Below are positions 31,801 through 44,284 of a DNA stretch of 64,000 nucleotides, piece by piece. Source of the DNA: Wuchereria bancrofti (taxonomy: Eukaryota; Nematoda; Chromadorea; Rhabditida; Onchocercidae); the NCBI GenBank assembly GCA_005281725.1, contig SSBO01000012.1:18611881-18675880 (forward strand), written 5' to 3'. The translations under genes and the position numbers were made by a program. The notes beneath the pieces were generated by a model. That model was not told the DNA's origin. It did not search any database and saw nothing but the letters and a program-made list of their open reading frames with translations. Numbering within the stretch: position 1 is the first letter of the stretch; each line of letters opens with the position of its first letter.

Positions 31801-34755
31801 ACAGATATAAAGTGTGGAACACAGTAAAGGCTTCAGAAAAGTAGGATAGAATTGCTTATGGATGAACAAATTTAATTTGCAAATTTCAGATATCGAAATA
31901 GTGAATGAAGATACTTTAAGCATTTTTTGTGAGTCAGTTGAAGCGCTGATTCCGCCCTACCCGTCTATCCCGGGAAACATTGAAGTACATCCGGACCTGC
32001 TTGGACTAATGCACAAATGCTGGTCTGGAATTATTGATCAACGTCCTGAAGCCACACTAGCACGCAAAATTACTGATGCTACATTAAAAATGTAAACTAA
32101 ATTTTTCCAAGATATTAACTGGCAGAAGTGCTATGGATACGGTGGAGTTATTAGATGCTTATTATTCGAAAAAAGCAAAGCGATTATTATCTCTGCGATA
32201 ATCTAACAAACCATTTCTATCAAAATTTCAGATCGGGCAGTTTAGTCGATCAGATGATCAAAAATCTCGAGCAGGTATAATTTCTCTTCAATGGAAGTTT
32301 TTTAACGCTTGCTTTAAAGTAACGTTTAATTTATGGGAATATCGGAGGTATGATTTGATTTTGATTTGTGATTTTTTGAACTATGCCATCATAACAGTGA
32401 ATTCAATCAGCAATAACATTTGAAGGGATATTACGACATCAAGATAGCTTGATCTTGAGTGCATGACTAATAATGTTATTAAGTATGGTCAGGAAAGTTC
32501 ATTTCAAAATATGCAATGAAATTTGCAAATAGAAAGTAGAAAGTTTTGAAGAAATTTTATGCTGCAGTATACAAACAATTTGGAGAAATTGGTGAAGGAA
32601 CGGACGCAGCAATTAGAACAAGCGCAAGAGCATGCGGAACGTTTGCTTCTTGAACTGTTACCTAAGTGAGAAATTAGTTTAAAACTTATTCTCTCAGCAG
32701 TTATAGATGAACCAGGAACATTGCCTTGTGGATAGGAGCATATTTACTTAGCCCTTAAATTCAACAGGAAAAATCATAAGGTCATTTAGATCATTTCCAC
32801 TCATGCTTATCTGTCTTTGAGACATTTCTATACAAGGACGTTCAAAGCATGTACAAAATGAGCCTAAGAAAGATATAAAATCACTCAAATGCTAGTAAAG
32901 AGCAGTTTATAGTGCAGTTATTATTTTAGATCGGTGGCTGATGAGCTGAAAGTAAGTCGTCGGGTCGATCCGAAGAATTACAAGTCAGCAACAGTGATGT
33001 ATTCAGATGTTGTCGGTTTCACATCGCTTTGCAGTGATAGTTTACCGATGGAAGTGGTGACACTGTTGAGCGGTGTTTTTCAAAAGTTTGATATAATTAT
33101 ATCGCAGCACCAATGCTACAAGGTTTTCTTATTAATTAATGCTTTTCATGCAGGATCGATATAGATTCAAAAAGCAATTATTCACAAGAAGGAAAGTCAA
33201 AAATTTTACTTTAAGTCATTAAATCTTAAGCATTGCTTTTGTTTGCATACATGTAACTTTCCGTTAGGTGGAAACAATTATGCATATATGGTGACATCTG
33301 GAGTACCAATTACTAGTCGACATAACCACGTTCAGTAATTATAATGAGAGATGTAAATTTTGTTTCTTTTGAGATTTTAAGTCTTTTTGTGGAAATAAGA
33401 AGAAAGAATATTAATTTGTCATTTAAAGGAGCCTTCAACACGAAGTAAATTCACAGAGGTGATGAAGGGATACTTTGAACAAACAAAGGCATATCATATT
33501 CAGTATTTGATTGTTGTGAGATATATTATTCCTTCTAAGAAAATCTTTCTTCATTTTTTTTTTGATTTTTGGAAAGGCCATTATTACAGCACTGATTTTA
33601 GAGAAAGATTCAACAATAAAGCAAAAAATAAAATTTCCAGTTCCTATCCGAATATAAAATACCGCATAGACCAGGACAAAAGCTGCATTGTCGCTGGGGT
33701 TTCAGCACAGGTTCACTGTTTGCTGGAGTTGTTGGTTTGAATGCACCGAGATGCTGTGTTTTTGGTCAGGCGGTTTATTTTTTGACTTTATAATCAAAAA
33801 ATATGAAGGTGAAACGAAAAAGCTTTAACAGGCAGAAAGTTCAGTCGTCGACTACTGAAGAAAAATTTTTGCTGAGTAGCATTAAATTATTAAAATCTTC
33901 AAACTTACTAAAACGAAATACTATTTACTTATTTATTGAATTCGAATAACTATTTGCCTAGCTATTTACTCATTATTTATTTATGTTTACGTGTTTACTT
34001 ATATTTATGATGCTCCGTGATCTACAGGGAATTTTGTCATTCGAGGTAATTAAATTTCCGTCTGCTCTTTCGTTTACACATTTACACGGCTTTTCTTCTT
34101 GGTCATATATAACCTCCAGCATAAGAGAAAAGTTTAATACATTTGAAAATTTTCATTATATTTGAAGCTGTTTTAGGTGACATTGGCAGCAAAAATGGAA
34201 AATAGTGGTTGCCGGATAAAATCCAAATCTGTTTGAAAAGTTATCAACTTCTGACAGCTCGATATCCAGAATTTAATTGCTCACCGCGAGGAGGAATTCG
34301 AATTGATGTCTGTTTTAGACCTTTTTTAAGTCGTAAATGATTCATCCCGTCCTGAAGAAGTCACTAATTATCATTGTGTTGCTTTCTTTTTTTATGTAAG
34401 CAGTTCTATTTCGAACACATGCTTTCGTCATGAACTTGAAAAGTCTAGAACTGGTGTTGTTCTCGGTTCATATTCAAATATTTTCCACGATATAAGGACA
34501 ACAGATAGGGAGATTATATCAGTGACAGTGAAGTTTCCAAATCTTTGTTTTTAGTTAGCGTTCTTCAAGACAGCTGAGACTTGAACTGGAAAATAGTAAA
34601 AGAACATAGAAGCGGACCTATTATACGTTCAGCCATGGTGAAATGCACAAAATTATGAATTATTGCAGGGAATCGGCACATTGCTCACTTATTGGTTGGA
34701 CGATTGTGAAGAACTGCTAGCATCTATTCGATCAGTGATTGGAAGTGACAGTTAG
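25846..34755 (+). pseudogene. Receptor-type guanylyl cyclase, decayed
   Basis: An exon series in correct order for a nematode receptor guanylyl cyclase. A signal-like hydrophobic run is followed by ligand-binding fragments: INIGLIYANTT (25846-26108), MLFGPACDS (26521-26645), LTKEWNILQF (about 26965), STLNAAFNLVAFFK (27244-27315), and YIEFLAAVKQL with PVDMPLYGFEGELC further on. A membrane segment (MIMAFILMSCAVF) lies at about 29731-29800. The kinase-homology domain has VHDNINQFVGIC (30533-30757), YHGSLTPSQCLIDSRWILK (31008-31135), DIYAFGIILYEI and CWSGIIDQRPEA. The linker is [20 protein letters not shown] (32568-32665). The cyclase domain has MYSDVVGFTSLCSD (32930-33122), then FAGVVGLNAPRCC. 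The C terminus ends 34755. Lesions: no in-frame ATG at the first exon, TAA at 31629-31631, a 4-base loss near 33279, and frameshifts near 34180 and 34207. A non-functional relic is the best reading. Confidence 0.8.
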
Positions 34756-37065
34756 ACTGGACGAGATCCATTTTTCTAATTTACACATCATTCTGTGTTT
34801 TTCTGGCTCAGATGCGAAATGTAATGATAAAGTGCATAAAAGGGAAGGAATCAGTTTCCCCCGACTGAAAACGTAAATAGAGAGAGGGATGGAATAAGGG
34901 AGTGAAGATAACTGAGTATGAAGCTTCGGATGGTGCTTTATGAGATACCTAATGTTTGATCAGTTAATAAATCAGTCAGTGCTCATCTTCATCATGTTTT
35001 TCACACAACACGCGACTTTTGTTCCTGTACAAGTGAAGTATGATCTCAACATGTGTACACGTGAGACGTGTTCATTATCGAAAGGATCTATCAATTGTTT
35101 ATTCATACCTCTCTCTGCTAAAATTAAGTGTTTCGTTATGCTCATGAGAAGTGAGTGCAAATGAACTAAGTGGATGAAGGCAGATATTGCTTATCTACCT
35201 CTGTCCCTACAGTTGCCACGACCGTGAAGTTTGTCATCCTGCTCTGCTCAACTTGGAACTTTGGTGAATCTTCAACTTGCTCTCAGCCATTTGTATGGAA
35301 ATTAAATGTTGGGAGCAAAGTTATTAAAATCTAGTGTTTTTCCTTTCACAACTCCCTTCTTTTTCTTTCTACTCCTTGTTCTCATTCCTTTTTTCTCTCA
35401 AAACACAAATTATTGATAGTTTGGAAATAGAAATAGAAGTTATGCTAAATGACCAAAGTACAAAAAGATTTCTAAACATTTTACGAACTCTTTATGCACC
35501 AAACATTTTTTGGTACTGTTAAAGAAGTCCTTTTATGATAGGTATGACATCTCTCCCCGTGTACTTCCACATTAATAGAATTTACTGATTCTCCAAATCT
35601 ATCTTTTATAACTTTGATTTCTTTTTACTTATTTTTAAACATAAAATTACATTTGTAGCTCTCCAAGCTGCAAACAGAAGTGATATTAAAGTAAATAACA
35701 TTTTTAATAAACTGATGCAAATTTCCTCACTGATAAACACTTTTGAGCTGCAGCAGCTTTATTTGAAAATAACTTCATAGATTTACTGATCCAATTTTGT
35801 TTGTTTTGTTGTTCAAACTTCGGTTTAGTAAGTGAATTTAATTAAAAAAATTACTTTTTTCCAGTTATAGACTTTCAACTTTGGCTTGACTTACTCATTT
35901 TTTTTTTTTTGCTAATACTTTCGTAATTTTGGAGCTAAGCTTCTTCACATCGTAACATATGTTTGAAGAATTCTTACTTCCTACATCTTCAACGTGTGCT
36001 TTTTCACGGTCGTATCAAATTTACTATAATTCTAGGCTTGCCTAATATTCAGTCTTTTTTTCACAAATTCCTTTTTTATAGATGAGAATTTTGATTTTTG
36101 TGCTAGATGGTTTTTTTTTTGTTGGATAAAAAAATTTATGCTAGATATTTTTTGTGTTACATAAAAAGGCCACGATGGCTCTGTGAAGTCAAAAATTGAG
36201 GCAGCCAGAAGAGATCGAATTCCTTTCCAGCTGTTGATAATGCTATTTATTGATGTAATTTGCTCAAAATTGGAGAAAATAAAAGGTAATTGTAGGTGTC
36301 GAACTTCGATTAATCTTTAGGGGCTGCAATGATAAATTTGTCAAGCATTGCTTTTAAAAGACCCTAGATATTTCAAAAAAATATTTTAAAGGCTGAATAG
36401 TCGCTCGAAGCTTCTCACTTTATTCATATTTTCTCTCCTAAAGATAAAATTTTTGTTCTCATTTAATTGTTAAGCTAAAACATCTTTAAATTTCCTAGCT
36501 TTCTTTGAAATATTTGCTCATACCACCACATTTAAAGATTTTTAGAAGAGCTGAGAAGGCATAAGGGCGCTACATCCTGGAAATGTTATTCTCTTTAATA
36601 ACCTAATTATTGCAATAGGTGTATATGTAAGTAAAAAGTCGTCAAGAATTCCAAAGTAATCCTTACAGAGCAGAAAAGGTCAGAGAACAAAACTATGTCT
36701 TTCTCATTTGCAAAGTATTTCCCAAGCTACTTTACCTGGACTTCCTTTTGGACAACGCAGTATATTCTGGTAATTTTTTCTTGAAGGAAATGCATTCCTT
36801 TTTCTTATATTCCCTGAAAGGATTATATTGATTGGTAATAATATTTCATAATCCTTAGAAACATATGACGTATCTCACCTTTTGGCTGCAAAGTTAATTG
36901 TCTAGCATTGTCAAGTATAATTTGTTTGATTTGGAAATTCAAGACTATTTTTTTAAACTGAAATAATTATTGGTTGTTATGACGACAATAATAATAATAA
37001 CAATAGTAATAATAATAATAAAGTGAAGTGGTGTGTCACTATTCAAACTTTGTTTACAAGTTGTC
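34756..37065. other. Intergenic region, no gene found
   Basis: AT-rich sequence between the cyclase relic and the AMPK gamma copy. No supported exon chain on either strand. The only distinct feature is an (AAT)n microsatellite near its right end. Confidence 0.5.
36985..37022. repeat. (AAT)n microsatellite
   Basis: Imperfect AAT trinucleotide run, interrupted by CAATAGT. It lies just upstream of the first AMPK gamma copy; the corresponding place in the second copy is cut off by the 'n' at 44284. Confidence 0.85.
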
Positions 37066-37751
37066 CGAAATGCAGTAAGTCGTCGATCAGAGATTAATGC
37101 TAGTGAAGTGGTATGCCACTGTTCATATGTTCTCCAGTTTTGATCATCATTATTTTCGTGGTTTTCTTCATCGCTGCATGTCTTCCTTTCTATTATTTAT
37201 TATTATTATTTATTTCTTTGTTTGTTTATTATTATTATTGTTTGATGTTTGTTGTTGTTTTCGCTGGTGCCTTTGGTGATCTTTGATCGTATTGCTGGAT
37301 AATTAGATCGTGCTGTTGATTAATGACAATTAAAGCTGGCAATGAAGCTAATGATGACAATAATAGCTTACATGATATGTATGTTTAATTTCTTTGTACC
37401 AGTTTTTTCTCCTTCAAAATAAAAGAAAGGAAAGGCTTTCTATGGAAAACATTTTCATATTCTATGCTCAGTTCATTTCTTTTTGTTGTTAATTTTATTG
37501 CAATGCATCATTGTGTTTAGTTTCGGTTTCATTTATTTCACTTTTTACCACAATTATTTGTTTTGAAATGTGATTGAGTTAGGAGTTACCGTTGTTCCGA
37601 GAGAGAACGAAATTTAGTAGCTTACCCTTCTAGTTAGATAAGTTCGTGAATTAGATGATAGTTCATCTTGTGCCACTTATGTTCCCACTCCATTTCTACT
37701 CCTTAATATCACGTAATTCAGCGGTTGCTGTTTTTCTGCATCGTATTGGCC

Positions 37752-40700
37752 ATGAATGTTTACTATCACTATGATGACGATTCTGTTGATTCCGCTCATT
37801 CGAACGACGGTGAATCGTCGCGGAAAAATTCCAACCGTTTTAATGAGCTCCGTCGCTTCGTTAAACGAAGAAAGAATTCCGGAAAAGTGAGTGTGAGTAG
37901 GCGTTTTTTTCTGCTACTTTTTTTCATATATCCGTTTCAACAATGAAATAAAATGGAATCAAATATTTGTGAACTCATCAGGTACCTCCATATCATCAGT
38001 TAGCCTATTCATTACCGAGTGAATCAAACAGCGGGCATAAAATTTCAACGGACAGTCAGTTCTTTGAAATGGAAGAATGGGATGAGGAAAACGACAGAGC
38101 ACCATCGAGACGTTTTAGTGTTCCAGAAAAGGTACATAACATCTAGTAGATTTTTCTATTTAAATTCATTCGATCTGGAAAATAATTTCTATCTCGTCCA
38201 CCTGTTTGTCCGTTTGTTGTTAGTCAAGCAATTTATATTTTTATCAGTGTTATTTTATATTTAAAATATTTAATGAATTGCAATGCATTTAATAAATATA
38301 TTACCTGAGAGTGTCCCTGTTTGTGGGATTGAAATTCAGAGAATACTGTGAGAATAAGATGAGTTTTGATTTGAGTTCTATTGAACTTCTATTAGTTACA
38401 GATAATATTTCGAGATTTCTACTCTTAGTATAAGGAAGAATCCAAGACTTTAGAGCAATCGGGACGTTTTAATATTCGAGACATAACATGTGGTAGATTT
38501 AACGAATCTTAAATTTGGCTTTTGATTGCTATTTAAATTTTATAAGAAGGATTCAGTGCTATTACATTTTCTAAGGGTTTCAAGAATAGAGCATGAATCT
38601 TCCGCTTTTTTCTTTCTAGAAACCAACTTAATTTTCCTGATTTCCACCGCATCTTAATATTTTCTAAAAGATGACTATTGATATGAACTGATCTAAACAT
38701 TTCGCACATCTTCATTATTTACTTGATAAATTTAAAGTTTTCTAGCTAAATTCGAAAATTTTGTTCAAACCTAAGGAGAAGCATAATTTAGAGAGAGAGA
38801 GAGAGTTCAGGTCGAGGAAGGCGCCAATCTCGGGAACGTCAGCTGGAGGTTGTTGCTGCATTTGGTGTGTCCTTACTCTGTGCAAAATAAAAAACTGTAT
38901 AACTCAGAAGATTAAAAGATAATGTTCGCTTTCTAGAACAAAACTTTTAGGGGAATAAATACTACGAGGGTGTTCAGGTCGAGAAAGGAGAAAAAGATAC
39001 CACTACGATAGTCTTTACTCTCCTTCGTTAATAAGTGGCTCTCGACATTCGACTTCTATGATTTTCCACTTTTTCTATCCTTTAGCCTTTCCAACAACTC
39101 AGAAAAGAAAAAAGTATAATAAACATCAAAATTTATATGATTCAATTTCCATATGCATTTTGCAGATAGGTACACGGATCCTTATAAGCAGTACATGCAG
39201 TCTTTGTTATGTTACGATTTAGCACCAATCCATGGATCAACATTAGTAATTGAAGGTGATCTTCCAGTAAGTTTTACTTCTAAATTTAAAACACTCAGCT
39301 TTTATGGATGATTATCCAGATTGTAATTTGCTTGCGACTTCTCTCGAACATTCTCCAGAATTTCATATAATCGAAACATTTACAGATGTGTAAAGCGCTG
39401 CTGGCTCTTTATCAGTCGGAACACGAAGCGGCCGTGATAATCAATTCAGTTGCACATAAACCGGCAGGTATGATAATTGTTACCGATTGTCTTCGTGCGG
39501 TTGCCCTTACTCTCAATATCGATTCTGATATAGGTGGTCGTCCAGTTCGCGATTTCATCGAAATATACGGCAACAAAAAACTTATCACTGCAACCGTCAA
39601 TATGTCTTTAGTGATCTTATTTGCTTCAAATTTCTATAATCGCTTTGATATTGCAACTGACTGTTTTTCAACCTTTCTCTAATCATTCCGGACGTTTCAC
39701 ATTGATTGTATTTCACGTTTTGCTTTTTTACATTGCAGCGTTTGGGATGTAGCTAGGTGTTTTGCCTTAATTATGTCCATCGCATACCTATATTTCAAAG
39801 TGATGAAAGCTATCTATTCACTGATATTCTCTATATGCTATCTTTTTTTTCTCGACGAATTTTCTATGAAACTGTTATCAAATTGGTAAATGAATTTTTG
39901 CTTTCTTGGAAAACTCTTCATCATTGAAGGAAATCCTTCTGACGAGTGAAAAAAGAACGACAATAAATCCGATTTCACAACATATCACGGGAAGTTATAT
40001 CGACATCTCTAGGTATTTGACGTGCTCAAAGTTATTGTCTAGTTTCCTTTGCTTTTCTTTAAAACTTGTCTAACTTATATATTAAACATATTTCAGATAG
40101 AGCCAAGTTTTTCATTGGCTCCTCATATAAAAGCACGGAATATTACTCGATTCCGGTATTGGCACGTGGAAGGATGTTGTTATGGTTAGTCTTTACTTAA
40201 GTATGTATTGCTGTAATCGTCTTGTAGGAGAGTAGATTAAAATTTGTGGATTCAGTTGAGAAAAGAATTCAATTAAATGCTGATCTGTTTGCTGGCATAA
40301 CGCAAACAATATGTTTGATTTTTTAAGAAGAATTTTGAATTCGCAGTTTTTAAGGAACAAGAGCATGCTTCAAAGTTGGAAATTGTTTCAACTTATGTTT
40401 CTGCTTAAATTTTCATCTGTGTTCGTTTTCTATTTTTTGGAATAAGAAAGACTTAAATAGAAATGAATTAGTAATGAAAATTATGATTTCTGCTTTGTTA
40501 AATTTATTCTAACCTAATGAAAGTTGCAGATTACAAGTAATGCATGCTGTGGTGATAAATTTATGACGGGGAAATTATCACGCATTGCTGTCGTTGATGA
40601 ACACAATATCTCGGAACAAAAATGACATCATGCGTGAACTTGTAGAGCACTCCAACAATTATTTGGAAATTGTCAATGTGTATCCAATTTTTAAGCTTCT

Positions 40701-41077
40701 AACAGAAACCTTCTGCTAGAGGGCATTGACAACTTTTTTTAGACTTCGAGAAAGAAAACTGAGGTGCAAATATATATCTCTGTGGCTTAACGCGTGCATG
40801 GTGTAAGCTAAGGTTAAGCTATTGCAGCTTAATATATCTCACATTTAATTTGTTGAAATAGTTTGTGGTGATTTCTAGAATTGATTTCTAGAATGACCAA
40901 ACGACCACCGTTTGGTCGTCCAACTCACACTGTTTACGAAGGGATCGCTTTGTTGTTATCATCTGATGACCAATGTTTGTTTATTATTGACTGTAATCAA
41001 CGCGTTATGGCTTTGCCGACATTATGAACTATATTTTGAATTCGAGCGACATTCATCAAGAAATCAATGCTAGCTAA
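37752..41077 (+). pseudogene. AMPK gamma subunit, broken copy
   Basis: Same exon order as the intact gene at 44970-48760. The first exons are sound (37752-37886, 37982-38131, 38792-38864, 39166-39266, 39386-39606). Damage seen directly: the donor after 39606 reads TTTAGT where copy 2 has GTTAGT; one T is lost near 39754 (AGGTGTTTTGC for AGGTTGTTTTGC); an extra A near 40132 shifts the frame of the fifth CBS-region exon; the exon near 40530-40680 has 9- and 11-base deletions and has lost its 3' end and donor; and the last exon has a hairpin-forming replacement (40895-40917) and a deletion in ATGGCTTTGCC. The exon at 38792 also has an altered 5' part that stays in frame. No full-length protein is possible. 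It is either a null allele placed in tandem by the assembly or a true duplicate in decay. Confidence 0.85.
40895..40917. repeat. Copy-1-specific hairpin in the last AMPK gamma exon
   Basis: GACCAAACG, five bases, CGTTTGGTC: a perfect 9-bp stem. The intact copy has TTTATCGCGTTCCACC-type sequence in place of the left arm (about 48566-48582), so the left arm is an exact reverse copy of the neighbouring right arm. Confidence 0.8.
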
Positions 41078-42617
41078 ATAAAAGCCTTATAGATCGTTAA
41101 ATATCATATCAGTTATAGAATGTACTACGCTTAGTCATGCTCCTTACTTTACCCAACTCCTTGAACTCCTCCAATACAGATCAGGTTGAGCTGAGTAATT
41201 AATGATTTGCAACTTCATCTTTTCTGTTTATTTATTCACCAAATAATTCTTTTCAATGGTTGTCTAAAAATTCTGAACAGAAATTGCTATTTTTTAAAGG
41301 ATTATTTGTTGCCTTTCCCTACAAGATTTTCTTCCAGAATCGTACAGTTTCTCATTTTCCTAAGTGTGTCAGTACAATTATTACTTGATACTAGCTGTTT
41401 AGCAAAGAGGGAATATGACGCAAGTCAAATATGCCAGAGTTAAAGGAGATGTAAAATTTACTAAGTGAATCCAAAGACAAATTTCAATTTTTTACAAACC
41501 GGTGCTTCTTGCTAGTTTTCATTTTTATTATATTAATTGGTTCGATTTTGACTGCATCGATATAGTTATACGGGTTTTCAGTTGAAATAATAAGTTATTA
41601 TTTTTTTTTTATTAGTCTCCGAAGTTATTAGTCAATCAACTCTTTGGTAATTACTTCTCATTATCATCTTTCTTTTAAACCACTTATTTCTTTTTTACAA
41701 GTGCTTCTGTTTAGTGTTCCACCGTTTCGTAAATCTCTTTTAATTTACCTGCCTCGAAATATCTTTTCGAAAATTATTTTCTCAATACGTGTATTCCGCT
41801 AGTAAAGAAAATCGTGGGCTAAACATATGCCTGGAGTTCCTCTCAGTATTCTATTATATAGCGCAACTTTCTCGGGTATAGCGGGAAAGAGGAAAGCTTA
41901 CTATTAAAACCACTGTCAGGTATGTCCTTCAATCCTCATATTCAATCTACTGATTGAATATGAGGATTGCATTTTCAATTTTGATACAAAAGTGCAGAAG
42001 TCATCCAACGGGGGAGATGGATGGAAAAGAGGACAACGAACAAACATTTAGTTCCCTTATCAAAATTTAAAAGCAAAGTGACAAAGTATTTTGATTCTGA
42101 ACACACTGTATCGATGGTATCACATTCTACACCTCCTCATTATGAACATACTTTCAATGGAGATATTTCGTACATTCTTCATCTGACAAACCACGCTTCC
42201 AACTTCTAAATTTTAAATTCGCACTCGAAATGTGTACGATAACTACGAATCACACAGCAAATTCAGCACTTCCTCACTAAAAGAAAGAAAATACCAGAGC
42301 GGTTCACATTTCAATGTTGATTCCGGATGCTACCGATGGCGGAATATTTCCTTAATTGAGCCAAATTTGTAATTCTTTATTGAGCCCTTCCTTTATTGAG
42401 GCCCAAATTTGCACTAAACAATCGCATCTTCGAACATTTCACACTCTGAGGATTAATCTGTAGGCACTAAGGAATTGTGCCCTTTCGGAAGGACAAGTCG
42501 ACATTACAACTTCTCACGGTTACACGTCCCATTTCTTCACATTTGATTCCACCATCACTTTCACTTGGGTTTAGGTTCAAATTGCTGGAATGTTTTTGCT
42601 TCCGATATTATGGTCGC
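41078..42617. other. Downstream flank of AMPK gamma copy 1, with decayed coding-like frames
   Basis: Contains the counterpart of the coding-like segments at 49492-49860. One frame at 42021-42209 stays open for 62 codons (FKSKVTKYFDSEHTVSM) and parallels the partner copy; the other segment (near 41815-41920) is broken by indels. Product unknown. Confidence 0.4.
41930..41969. repeat. Copy-1-specific perfect 17-bp hairpin
   Basis: CAATCCTCATATTCAAT at 41930-41946 and its exact reverse complement at 41953-41969, with a 6-base loop. In the partner copy (about 49613-49660) the same place is only a weak quasi-palindrome. Confidence 0.9.
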
Positions 42618-44283
42618 TTGTGTTCTCGAAAAAATGATGAATTCATTTACTCCATATAATTACTGTAGAATTTGTTTTTTTTTAAATTATATGAGATAAA
42701 ATGTTATATTAGATTTTATTTTTTCATTTCTTTATTCTTTAAAAGAATATACAGAAACACTAAAATATAATGTTATCATCATTTATGTAAATGATTAAGA
42801 AGCAAAGAATAATGACAAAACACACATACCTGAAAGAGATATATATACACATACAGTGGAAAAAAAGAATAAACGGCCAATGAGTCAGTAAAATTTAGAA
42901 AAGAGGAAATAAGAGTTTGTTTTGAAATATTTAACAAATTTTTTAATCTCTGACAAATGGGTAAGCGTTACTTGTTCAATAAATAAATATTAATTTAAGA
43001 GAAATAATAATTTTTCTTTTTCTGAAAAAAAACAGAAGCAAAAATTTTGTTGAATAATTTAAAATTTTTTGCGAAAAAAAAAACATGCACTTAGTAATAC
43101 ATTTAATATTTCATAAAAATGAACACACTGAAATAAATTATCACCAATATGATATTTTTCATTCTGATATGATTAGAATTGATAAAATGGTACCATTAGA
43201 TGTTTACTTTTTTAATATATCTGTGCATGCGTGTATGTGCGTGTATGTTCGTGCATTTATGTGTGTTTGTAAACTGTCAATATACAATTAACCGAAATTG
43301 TTTTACATCTTTTTCATCATATTACTTTTTATTCTTCATAATGTATTTTTCAAATAGGAATATATTGTCTTATTAAATTTCAACAGTTTTCTAACAATTT
43401 AACTAATTTTAAACTTATTCAATAATTTGTATAATTTGGATCAGTCAATAATTTAATTTGTTCTAATATTTCATCCAAACTAATTTATGGTTTAACTCGT
43501 GAAATTAGTCATATAATTTAGAGCATTTCAATCAACGTATTATCTGAAACTATTTTGTGGATTATTATTCTCAATTACATTTCACAGAAACAAAATAGAA
43601 AAACGCAAAAGCAAAAGTAAAAAAAGAGAAAAAAAAAGGAAAGAAAACGAATTCTTATTAATGGCAACAAATAATTCAAATGAATGTTCGACTATAACAT
43701 CATCCGAAACATCAGTATTTTATACGGTTCATCAAAATGACTGTCATCAAACTATCTGTGATATATACCAGTTATTTCTACAACAACAACAACAACTTAT
43801 TCACGAAATAAAATTTCTATTCTACGACCAACAACATTATTCATAAAAATGATGGAAATGGTATGTTACCATTAATTGATATAAAAAAAATGATAATAAT
43901 ATGATTGAAATGTCGTATAAAGTAAAGAAAACGCATGTAAGATGTAATTTTTGTAATGGAACACGTTATATTATAATGGCAGCTCTACGTTTAACAGCTA
44001 CACGTGCTAATGAAATGACATTTAATTTAGCACTTATTTGTATGACATCAAACGTTACTGTCGAAGAGGCTAGTTTTTTTTTTAGTTTTATATTTTGTAT
44101 ATTTTTTTCTTTTGAAATTTATTTGTTTATTAATTTTTTTCTTTTCTCATAAATATATAATAAATTTATTTGGTTATCTAAATAAAATTTTATGATCAAT
44201 TTTAATATTGTTTTATTAAAAAAAATTCAAATAACTTTTAAATTTATTCAGAATGATTTCTTTAATTTTTCTCTTTTTTAATA
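42618..44283. other. Very AT-rich segment of different character, with two unexplained open frames
   Basis: Starts exactly where homology between the two AMPK gamma copies stops and ends at the 'n' at 44284. Base composition is markedly poorer in G+C than the rest of the window. Open frames at 43661-43846 (with a poly-Gln run, FLQQQQQ) and 43901-44075 ([20 protein letters not shown], containing CxxC) use A/T-ending codons almost only, unlike PAK, AMPK or the golgin. A GT/GC-rich purine-pyrimidine run lies at 43222-43270. I recognise no family. It may be a contig end belonging to another locus. Confidence 0.5.
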
Positions 44284-44284
44284 N
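44284..44284. other. Single unknown base at a scaffold join
   Basis: Separates the AT-rich segment from sequence that restarts a copy of 37074 (GTGCAGTAAGTCGTCGATCA). As at 14109, this is where two contigs were placed end to end. Confidence 0.85.

Larger units (their letters stand above)
37066..42617 (+). repeat. Duplicated AMPK gamma block, copy 1
   Basis: Aligns with 44285-50346 through the whole AMPK gamma gene and about 1.5 kb beyond it. Identity is mosaic: some stretches, such as 37600-37980 and 38830-39030, are essentially identical to the partner including introns, while others differ by several percent with many indels. About 390 bases of copy 2 (roughly 45783-46170) are missing here. 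Homology ends near 42617, where unrelated very AT-rich DNA begins. Confidence 0.85.

Noticed and set aside
36985..37022. AAT run as a coding poly-Asn segment
   Set aside because: Plain microsatellite outside any supported exon.
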